Shown here piece by piece: positions 1 to 5,291 of a DNA stretch of 7,680 nt (position 1 is its first letter; every line of letters starts with the position of its first letter). The translations under genes were made by a program, and so were the position numbers. The stretch is from contig CAJUPB010000007.1 in assembly GCA_910588155.1 (NCBI GenBank), positions 1-7,680 of the forward strand, in the 5' to 3' direction. Below the pieces are notes generated by a model. The model ran no database searches, had not been told where the DNA came from, and was given only the letters and a program-made list of their open reading frames with translations. The DNA is from an uncultured Christensenellaceae bacterium. GTDB taxonomy: Bacteria > Bacillota > Clostridia > Christensenellales > Pumilibacteraceae.

Positions 1-102
1 CGTTATTTTTCGTTTCAATGTTTCTCTCTCATTATGCAGTTGTCAATGTGCGAAAATCTCACGCGACCTCCGGTCGCTTTACTGCCCTCAAAAGGGGACA
101 GC
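1..102 (-). other. Hairpin-rich untranslated leader, probably of an rRNA or other stable-RNA operon continuing off the left edge
   Basis: Read on the minus strand, this is the transcript expected from the promoter at 109-137. It contains three successive hairpins: 82-101 (8-bp stem with one mismatch, loop UUUU), 63-77 (perfect 6-bp GCGACC/GGTCGC stem, 3-base loop) and 48-62 (imperfect). After them comes GCACATTGACAACTG, at about 37-51, which resembles the boxA-like stretch (TTTGAAAACTG) in rRNA leaders and spacers of Gram-positive bacteria. No convincing open reading frame with a ribosome binding site starts here. The rRNA reading is inference from promoter strength, structure and the boxA-like segment; the rRNA itself would lie outside the window. 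A riboregulated mRNA leader is the alternative. Confidence 0.4.
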
Positions 103-108
103 TTGATT

Positions 109-137
109 AGTATACTACATTACAAAACCAAAGTCAA
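109..137 (-). promoter_or_regulatory. Strong sigma-A promoter reading leftward
   Basis: On the minus strand there is a -35 box TTGACT (132-137) and a -10 box TATACT (109-114) with an exact 17-bp spacer, one mismatch from consensus in each box. Upstream of the -35 (about 140-175) is a nearly pure A/T stretch with A-tracts, which resembles an UP element. Start of transcription should be near 102. This is the best-matching promoter in the window and fits a highly expressed stable-RNA operon to the left. Confidence 0.75.
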
Positions 138-269
138 GGATTTTTCACAACTTTTTTAAAATATTTTCACAAAACCAGTCGAATTCGCATATATATAAAT
201 TTTTGTCGAAATCTATTCGTTTTTTCAACGCCGACGGCAAATCGGAAATTTTTTACGCCGTAACTATTG

Positions 270-299
270 TTGACGAAAAGCGCATAAAAATGATATAAT
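270..299 (+). promoter_or_regulatory. Promoter of the MBL-fold hydrolase gene
   Basis: A -35 box TTGACG (270-275) and a perfect -10 box TATAAT (294-299) are separated by 18 bp. The -10 is preceded by TGA, an extended -10 (TGn). Transcription should begin near 306, giving a short leader with GGAGGTGA at 317-324 before the ATG at 330. Confidence 0.8.
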
Positions 300-329
300 G
301 GAAGTGCGGAAATTTCGGAGGTGATTTCT

Positions 330-1166
330 ATGGTTATCAAATATCTGGGCACGGCTGCCGCGGAAGGTATGCCTGCGATATTCTGCCGTTGCGAACTTTG
401 CGAGAAAGCGCGCAAGAGCGGCGGCAAGAACATCAGAACGCGCAATCAGATTTGCATTGACGGCGACACGCTCGTCGACTTTCCTATGGACAGTTATATG
501 CACGCTTTGAACTACGGTATCGACCTGTCCGCCGTGGGAAACGTTTTTATCACGCACGCGCATATGGACCACTGTTATCCGCAGGACGTGACGATGAGAG
601 GCGCGCCGTTTGCGCACAATATGACAAAACCGATAATCAATTTTTACGGAAATGCCAGCGTCATAAAAAAGTTTAAAGAACACACGCGCGACGAGCTTAA
701 ACCCGAGGCGGAAAATAGCATACGCCTGCACACGTTAAAGCCGTACGACGTCGTTAATTCGGGCGGTATGAAAGTGACCGCCCTGCCCGCCCGTCACACA
801 ATCGGCGAGGACTGTCTGCTTTATGCGATTGAGAAAGGAGGCAAGACCGCGCTTGTGATGAACGACACCGGCGTGCTCGACGAAAGCGTTTACGAATATT
901 TGGAAAGCAGAAACACGCGCTTCGACTTTATCAGTTTCGACTGCACGTACGGCGGAGGAGGCGGAGAAGTGCGGCGGCATATGGGGCTTGTGGACAATAT
1001 ATCGGAGCGCGAACGTATGAAAGCGCACTCGCTCGTGAAAGACGGCACCGTTTACGTCATAACGCATTTTTCGCACAACAGCGGGCTTTTGCACGAAGAG
1101 CTTTCTGCGCTTGCCGAAAAAAACGGAATGATTGCGGCTTTCGACGGTATGGAACTGAATATTTAA
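330..1166 (+). CDS. MBL-fold metallo-hydrolase, PhnP-like
   Basis: The 278-residue product is a cytoplasmic metallo-beta-lactamase-fold phosphodiesterase or hydrolase. Near the N-terminus is a Cys cluster C19-x-C21-xx-C24 (FCRCELC), as in the structural zinc site of PhnP- and PqqB-type proteins. The catalytic metal motif THAHMDH gives H76, H78, D80 and H81; further likely ligands are H156 (PARHT), D179 (MNDTG) and H246 (ITHFSH). The fold is therefore complete and the enzyme probably active. The start is ATG 330, not the in-frame GTG at 321, because GTG lies inside the ribosome binding site GGAGGTGA (317-324), five bases before the ATG. It is monocistronic, with its own promoter, and convergent with the esterase/GH3 unit. 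PhnP hydrolyses a cyclic ribose phosphate in phosphonate breakdown, but no phn genes are visible, so the substrate is unknown. Confidence 0.85.
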   Translation: MVIKYLGTAAAEGMPAIFCRCELCEKARKSGGKNIRTRNQICIDGDTLVDFPMDSYMHALNYGIDLSAVGNVFITHAHMDHCYPQDVTMRGAPFAHNMTKPIINFYGNASVIKKFKEHTRDELKPEAENSIRLHTLKPYDVVNSGGMKVTALPARHTIGEDCLLYAIEKGGKTALVMNDTGVLDESVYEYLESRNTRFDFISFDCTYGGGGGEVRRHMGLVDNISERERMKAHSLVKDGTVYVITHFSHNSGLLHEELSALAEKNGMIAAFDGMELNI

Positions 1167-2025
1167 ATTCGGTTATTGAAAACGGCGGCAGGCTTTTTAC
1201 AGCCCGCTCTATCGCGTTAAGCGTATTCACAAGCAAGATACGTTTTGCGAAAGGTCCGTCCTTCATCGCCTGCAAGACACTCTTTTCGTCGTCGGACAGA
1301 GCGAGATATTTTTTCGACGGGTCGGACGTCGTCGCGCTTGTCGTAATGAGGTCGGCACCCTCGCCGCCTATACGGGAAAGCACGAATATAGCCGCGTCTT
1401 TATAGTCGCCGAAACTGTTTTTGACGTCGTCGGTAAAGTCGGAAGCATTTATTTCGGGAACTTCGTATTTTGCCGTGCCGCCGCCGAAACCGCCGCCCGT
1501 CTTACGGATAAGCGCTCCGTTTTTGGCAAGATAGTTTTCGCCGAGCTTGGTTTTATAGAAGTTATACACCGTCATATTGACGTCCAGCTTTCCGTTTGCG
1601 CACGCCTTTATAAGGTCATATTTTCTGTCGCCGACCTTGGACGCCGCGCCGCTGCCCGTACCGCCGAGAGCCACGTCTACCGTGGAATAGGACAGAAACG
1701 TGACTTTCGCGCCTTTATTCAGAGGAAGCGCGTTCTTATTCGTCATAAGCACAGTGCCTTCCGCCTGCGTCTGCTTGCTTACGGCAATTGCGTTGTCCCT
1801 CACTTTCGTGTAGCTGTCGAATTCGCTCTTATAGTAAATCGAATCGACATTCGCTCCGCTCTCGTCATTGACGATTCTGGTTCCCGAAACGCCGAGCATA
1901 GGGTTTATGTAGCCCGACCACTCTTTCGTGACCGTATCCCCTGCCACGCCCAATATGAGCAGCAGCGCGAACACGGCGCAGAGAGTGCGCCACAGCGCAA
2001 GGTTACCGATTTTGGTGATTTTCAT
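1057..2025 (-). pseudogene. Truncated GH3-family beta-glycosidase (permuted type), catalytic half missing
   Basis: The frame encodes 322 residues from an ATG with AGGAGGT six bases upstream. Residues 12-28 form a hydrophobic membrane or signal segment. Residues about 85-274 resemble the C-terminal-type GH3 domain that comes first in permuted clostridial GH3 enzymes: AEGTVLMTNKNALPLNKG (88-105), GGTGSGAAS (121-129), a DDVKNSFGDYKDAAIFVLSR stretch (199-218), then IGGEGAD (219-225), whose E222 aligns with the usual acid/base. The family pattern ends near VNTLNAIE (266-273). After about residue 274 (position 1204) the frame is intergenic DNA and then antisense to the MBL gene. Family members are usually some 900 residues or more, and the TIM-barrel domain with the nucleophile Asp is absent. 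It follows the SGNH gene by 44 bp, in the same operon. It is most likely a deletion remnant; a secreted one-domain protein is possible but less likely. Confidence 0.75.
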
Positions 2026-2069
2026 CTCTTAACCTCCTGTAAGGTAATCTAATTTTTTAAGAAACGGCG

Positions 2070-2933
2070 TTACGCCTCTCGGCCGCCGAAATCTTCGAGC
2101 AGTACTTTTTCAAACGCAGGCGTCCACCACTTCAAGTATCCCGCTTTATACGGGTGAACGGCGTCGTGCATATAAAATTCGTAATCTTCGTCGGACACCG
2201 CGTTAAACTCTCTGTCGTTGAAAAGGTCTATGACTTTGACGGTTATTCCGTCCATAGCGTTCCACTTTTCGGCGACGCCGTGCGCCGCTTTCACCAAATC
2301 CGCATATTCCGAACCTTTCGGGTCCTTGCTCGCTCTTTTGCCCTCGTCATCGAAGCGGGCGTTGGAAAATAAATAAATCGGGCAATTCCAAGTTTCGGCT
2401 GCGTATGCGACTATATACTCCAATGCGCCGACGCTTGTCTTTACGTCGAAAGCATCCTTATCGACTACGTCCGCCGCCGTCACTTTTCCTCGCTTTTCGG
2501 CATATTTCGATTTGGCGTCGTTTGTGGATATTTGGCAAAAGAATGCGTCTACCTTTGCATTTTTATCGAACTCGGTCGTGGTTTTCAGACGGGTCACGTA
2601 AGAATCGTAGCTTTTAAAAAACTTTTTATACGGCTCGTCTATAAGCGTCGTGCCGCTTACGGCTTCTTTTTTGCAAACCGCTCCGTTTCCCGCAGCGATA
2701 TAATCCGCAACGGCTTCCTCTCCGCTTTCCATTCCGAGCGTGACGGAGGAACCGAGCCAATAGAACGTCTTGTCCGTCAGAGCATTCTGCGTCGATTTAA
2801 GATTTGCCGCCGAATACTCCTTCGAATTGCCGCCGGCGCAGGAACACGACGCAAACAATAAAATCGCAAGCGCCGACGTCAACGCAATTATTTTCCACGC
2901 TATATGAGTATTTGTTTTACCGCCGTGTTTCAA
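2070..2933 (-). CDS. Lipoprotein SGNH/GDSL-family hydrolase (esterase)
   Basis: The 287-residue product is a secreted, lipid-anchored esterase-type enzyme. I chose the TTG start at 2933: AGGAGG (2942-2947) lies eight bases upstream and the product opens with a short basic stretch, a hydrophobic core (about residues 12-27) and a lipobox ending FAS-C, giving lipidated C30. The longer in-frame start at 3059 would run through the promoter region and bury the signal peptide. SGNH blocks are visible: block I LGSSVTLG with S63 the likely nucleophile, block II Gly in VSGTT (92-96), block III QISTND with N138, and block V HDAVHP with D257 and H260. Block I has Gly-Ser-Ser rather than Gly-Asp-Ser. Members deacetylate or de-esterify polysaccharides and other esters; the actual substrate is not evident. 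It is first gene of the unit with the GH3 remnant, suggesting a role in glycan breakdown. Confidence 0.85.
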   Translation of the reverse strand: MKHGGKTNTHIAWKIIALTSALAILLFASCSCAGGNSKEYSAANLKSTQNALTDKTFYWLGSSVTLGMESGEEAVADYIAAGNGAVCKKEAVSGTTLIDEPYKKFFKSYDSYVTRLKTTTEFDKNAKVDAFFCQISTNDAKSKYAEKRGKVTAADVVDKDAFDVKTSVGALEYIVAYAAETWNCPIYLFSNARFDDEGKRASKDPKGSEYADLVKAAHGVAEKWNAMDGITVKVIDLFNDREFNAVSDEDYEFYMHDAVHPYKAGYLKWWTPAFEKVLLEDFGGREA

Positions 2934-2958
2934 ACTCTCCGCCTCCTTTTTCACGGAT

Positions 2959-2987
2959 ATTTTACCACTTATCCGAACGGTTATGCG
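2959..2987 (-). promoter_or_regulatory. Promoter of the SGNH/GH3 unit
   Basis: On the minus strand the sequence TGGTAAAAT gives an extended -10 (TGn then TAAAAT, 2959-2964), 11 bases before the ribosome binding site of the SGNH gene. No good -35 hexamer stands 16-18 bp upstream, which is typical of promoters that depend on an activator. The phased repeats at 2993-3063 lie just upstream. Confidence 0.5.
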
Positions 2988-2992
2988 ATTTT

Positions 2993-3063
2993 CGGCACCT
3001 CTCGTTTTCCTGCGGTCACAACGCGCCGTTTTCGGCACATTCGGTCGAAAAAACGGCATAACC
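2993..3063 (-). promoter_or_regulatory. Candidate operator: four phased half-sites upstream of the SGNH/GH3 promoter
   Basis: On the minus strand four related half-sites occur: TTATGCCG, ATGTGCCG, TTGTGACCG and GAGGTGCCG. Their shared T-G steps begin at 3058, 3037, 3018 and 2997, so the spacings are 21, 19 and 21 bp, all near two helical turns and thus on one face of the DNA. The first pair matches the element at 5199-5229 upstream of the response regulator. Tandem 9-bp repeats about 21-22 bp apart are the known binding geometry of LytTR regulators. That this is the site of the adjacent regulator is inference. Confidence 0.45.
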
Positions 3064-3073
3064 TGCGCAAAAG

Positions 3074-3104
3074 AAAAACCGCCTGCTTAAAGCAAGCGGT
3101 TTTT
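3074..3104 (-). terminator. Rho-independent terminator of the response regulator-kinase operon
   Basis: A 14-bp stem with a three-base loop lies 33 bp after the kinase stop. On the minus strand all pairs form, including one G-U wobble, and the stem ends in GGCGGUUUUU followed by CUUUU. On the plus strand the same position is a C/A mismatch, so the hairpin was evidently selected for the minus-strand transcript. Confidence 0.9.
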
Positions 3105-3137
3105 GTCCCCGATAAAATTTTTATGCCGAGGCGCAAG

Positions 3138-4427
3138 TTACGACAACGGCAAAAGTATATCCAGCGAGAACATATTGCTCTCACACCGCACGGTGAAGTT
3201 TCCGCCGTATTTTTTTACTATATAACGTATGCTTTTCATTCCGAATCCGTGTCCCTCTCCTTTCTTGGTAGTCACGGGCAAGCCGTCGGATATTTGCGGC
3301 GGCTTTTCGCAATAGTTCTCTATATGTATACAGGTCTGACCGCCGCGTTCGAACACTTTCAACGCGACCACGCGTTTATTTCGGTCGTCGGCCTTCATAA
3401 CGCTTTCGAACGCATTATCCAATGCGTTTCCGAACAGCGCGTAGATGTCGCCGTACTTCATATAATTCAAGCCTGCTCCGTCCGCCATATAAGAAAATGT
3501 TATGCCGTTGCTCTGGCAGTACAAGCCTTTTTCGGTCAGCAGACAGTCCAGAGCGTCGTTTCCCGTTTTGGCGACGGAGTCATAAATCATAATCGCCTGT
3601 TTGAGTTCGTCTATGCTGCTCTTTCTTTCCGATTCGTCGCTCATATTGGCGAGTGCGGCAATCTGGTGTTTCAAATCGTGGCATTTTATGTTTATCAAAT
3701 CCATATTCGTCTTTGCGGTATCATAATACTGTGCCTCTCTTTCCAGGCGGCGTTCCAGCTCCGTATTGTTTTCCATAAGGCGGCTGTTTCGGAATACGCC
3801 GAACTGCAAACCGATTATCAGAAAATCCAATATTACCGAATACAGCTCGTACCCTATCGCCACCACAGCCGCAGAAAACAAATCCGTCCTTATATGGCGA
3901 ACGAAAATTCCGAGAATCACCATTACGAGCAGAAACGCGCCTGCCACCGCAAGCGTGGACGTTTTTTGAAGATTTTGAAAGTCCTCCGGCTGCAATCTGC
4001 GGATATACACGAAAAAATACACGGCGTATATGGCGACGTATACGGCGGCAAGCACGAGCAGCCATTCGATTTTATCGTATTCGCTGCCCGCAGACACGCC
4101 GATTACGCGCATTATGAGTTCGAATATGTGGTGCGCGAGATTCTGCACGAGAAAGGACGCGAGGCAAAAGAACAGCACGTTGGACACGGGAATATCGAAA
4201 CACAGGTATGCGTACAAAAACGCAAAGACATATCCCGTCAAATAATAAACGAAATAACCGACTTGCAGCGGCAGAAAAGGTATTGCCGCAGGAGAATAGA
4301 ACAATGCGGACAGTCCGAAAAACAATATGCCGAAGCCTATGACCCGCAAAAGAAAATGCCGCCGCTTTTGAAATCGAAAAAACATAAGTGCGACGGGAAT
4401 TATCAGTTGAAAAAAGAACATTATCAC
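3138..4427 (-). CDS. AgrC-like GHKL sensor histidine kinase
   Basis: The 429-residue product is an integral-membrane sensor kinase. Residues 1-211 are strongly hydrophobic with about six or seven membrane segments (roughly 2-17, 24-42, 50-74, 84-108, 120-141, 158-176, 186-211), then a linker helix (212-240, NNTELERRLEREAQ). The dimerisation motif CHDLKHQIAAL puts the phospho-accepting His at H250. The HATPase_c part has an N box FGNALDNAFES (N334, D337, N338) and a G box GHGFGM (392-397). This is the HPK10/AgrC architecture that usually senses a peptide. The start is GTG 4427, six bases after GGAGG (4434-4438); ATG 4421 is an alternative. The GTG overlaps by four bases (GTGA) the stop of the regulator's restored frame, implying translational coupling. 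No agrB or agrD homologue is in the window, so the signal is unknown. Confidence 0.9.
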   Translation of the reverse strand: MIMFFFQLIIPVALMFFRFQKRRHFLLRVIGFGILFFGLSALFYSPAAIPFLPLQVGYFVYYLTGYVFAFLYAYLCFDIPVSNVLFFCLASFLVQNLAHHIFELIMRVIGVSAGSEYDKIEWLLVLAAVYVAIYAVYFFVYIRRLQPEDFQNLQKTSTLAVAGAFLLVMVILGIFVRHIRTDLFSAAVVAIGYELYSVILDFLIIGLQFGVFRNSRLMENNTELERRLEREAQYYDTAKTNMDLINIKCHDLKHQIAALANMSDESERKSSIDELKQAIMIYDSVAKTGNDALDCLLTEKGLYCQSNGITFSYMADGAGLNYMKYGDIYALFGNALDNAFESVMKADDRNKRVVALKVFERGGQTCIHIENYCEKPPQISDGLPVTTKKGEGHGFGMKSIRYIVKKYGGNFTVRCESNMFSLDILLPLS

Positions 4428-4485
4428 AAACCGCCTCCGTAATAGACGGCAAGCGCGTCCATAAACTGTTTCTTCTTCGAGCGGC

Positions 4486-5139
4486 TTATGTTAAGCGTTC
4501 CCCCCCCGCGAGATGTACGGTGTCGCCCTTGACCTTGTCTACGCAGGCAAGATTGACGAGATAGGCATTTGAACACCTCGCAAAGTTCATTGCCGAAAGT
4601 CTCTTTTCGGTATCTTTCATAGAGGCGCGGGATTTTATCTGTCCGCTTTCGGTGTGATAGATGACAAAGTGCAGACTGCTTTCCACATAATACAGCTCGG
4701 AAACTTTTTGTTTCACAAAGCCGTCCGAACCGTTTATCATAACGACGTCCTGCGCAAGTTTTTTCTGTATTCGGATTGCTTTTTCCAGCTTCAAGGAAAA
4801 GTTGAAGTATTCGACGGGCTTTATCATAAAGTCGAGAGCGTCCACTTCATAACCGCTGACGGCGTGTTTCGCCATATTGGTTACGAATATCAGCGACGCA
4901 TTTTTATCCACGGCGCGCAATTTGCGCGACGTTTTGAGTCCGTCCAGATTCGGCATCTCTATATCCATAAAAACAATATTGTAGCCGCCGTTATTTCCGC
5001 AAGCCATTATAAACTTCAAGCCGTCGTCGAAAACATACGTCTTGAAACTCTCACCGTTTTCCTCTGCGAATCGATTAAGATAGCGGCACAGCAATTCCGA
5101 ATATCTGCTGTCGTCCTCCACAATGGCTACGGATAGCAT
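4486..5139 (-). CDS. LytTR-family response regulator, C-terminal frame disrupted at a G8 tract
   Basis: The 217-residue product has a receiver domain (1-120) with acidic pocket E8/D9/D10, phospho-acceptor D59 (FMDIEMP), T87 and K107 (IKP), then a LytTR DNA-binding domain (from about 133, with RCSNAYLVNL at 188-197). The start ATG has GGGGAGG seven bases upstream. As read, the protein ends AGGERLT just after eight consecutive G (4500-4507). Shifted by -1 at that tract, the sequence continues TLNISRSKKKQFMDALAVYY then GGGL and stops at 4424-4426, overlapping the kinase GTG. ISR is a conserved LytTR feature, and 238 residues is a normal AgrA-type length. The real gene therefore very likely spans 4424-5139 and needs one G more, two fewer, or slippage. 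Function: phosphorylated by the downstream kinase to control transcription. Confidence 0.85.
   Translation of the reverse strand: MLSVAIVEDDSRYSELLCRYLNRFAEENGESFKTYVFDDGLKFIMACGNNGGYNIVFMDIEMPNLDGLKTSRKLRAVDKNASLIFVTNMAKHAVSGYEVDALDFMIKPVEYFNFSLKLEKAIRIQKKLAQDVVMINGSDGFVKQKVSELYYVESSLHFVIYHTESGQIKSRASMKDTEKRLSAMNFARCSNAYLVNLACVDKVKGDTVHLAGGERLT
4500..4507 (-). repeat. Homopolymeric G8 tract inside the response regulator gene
   Basis: Eight C on the plus strand read as eight G in the coding strand, framed GCG GGG GGG GAA. It contains the canonical -1 slippery heptamer form G GGG GGG. The tract sits exactly where the reading frame leaves the LytTR pattern. Nine or six G would restore the full-length regulator. 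Confidence 0.9.
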
Positions 5140-5164
5140 AGCGCAACCTCCCCTGACAAGTCCG

Positions 5165-5195
5165 ATTATAACACATTCGTTCCGTCGGCGTCGAA
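5165..5195 (-). promoter_or_regulatory. Promoter of the two-component operon
   Basis: On the minus strand TGTTATAAT gives a perfect -10 TATAAT (5165-5170) with an extended TGn. The -35 is poor (TTCGAC at 5190-5195, 19-bp spacer). Transcription would start near 5158, just before the GGGGAGG ribosome binding site at 5147-5153. A weak -35 with a strong extended -10 suits activation from the repeat element just upstream. Confidence 0.6.
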
Positions 5196-5198
5196 TTT

Positions 5199-5229
5199 TG
5201 ACACAAAGCGTCGAAAAAACGGCACAACC
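5199..5229 (-). promoter_or_regulatory. Candidate autoregulatory site upstream of the response regulator
   Basis: The minus strand carries TTGTGCCG and, exactly 21 bp on, TTGTGTCA (shared T at 5224 and 5203). The 20-base block at 5210-5229 matches that at 3044-3063 at 19 positions. It stands just upstream of the weak -35 of the regulator promoter, where an activator would bind. The LytTR assignment is inference from spacing and context; the half-sites do not match the classic AgrA consensus closely. Confidence 0.45.
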
Positions 5230-5240
5230 GACAAATTATA

Positions 5241-5279
5241 AGGAAAGAACCTCGATTTCGCAACTCGGGGTCCTTTCTT
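5241..5279 (-). terminator. Probable terminator after gpmI
   Basis: A 13-bp stem (5243-5255 with 5265-5277, one mismatch and one wobble, extendable by two pairs) with a nine-base loop begins about 13 bp after the gpmI stop. On the minus strand it is followed by UUCUUUCCUUAUAAUUU, a broken U tail, so termination may be partial. It separates the glycolytic operon from the two-component operon. Confidence 0.65.
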
Positions 5280-5291
5280 CATATTGCAATT

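Noticed and set aside
219..239. CGTTTTTTCAACGCCGACGG upstream of the MBL gene, similar to parts of the shared promoter element
   Set aside because: It shares the CGTTTTTTC core and a CGCCGACGG piece but lacks the TTRTG half-sites and the 21-bp pairing, so it is probably a chance or composition match.
1180..1205. Possible terminator between the convergent MBL and GH3 genes
   Set aside because: The inverted repeat GGCT/AGCC is only four base pairs long with no following T-run on either strand.
2934..3059. N-terminal extension of the SGNH gene to the upstream ATG at 3059
   Set aside because: It would cover the promoter and repeat region, has no ribosome binding site, and would place 42 extra residues before the signal peptide.
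2904..4442. A 512-codon plus-strand open frame opposite the sensor kinase
   Set aside because: It is a shadow of the kinase gene: no ribosome binding site, no recognisable domain, and the minus-strand kinase has all its motifs.
5198..5203. Plus-strand TTGACA that could be a -35 box
   Set aside because: No -10 box stands at 16-19 bp downstream, and the only downstream plus-strand DNA is antisense to gpmI.
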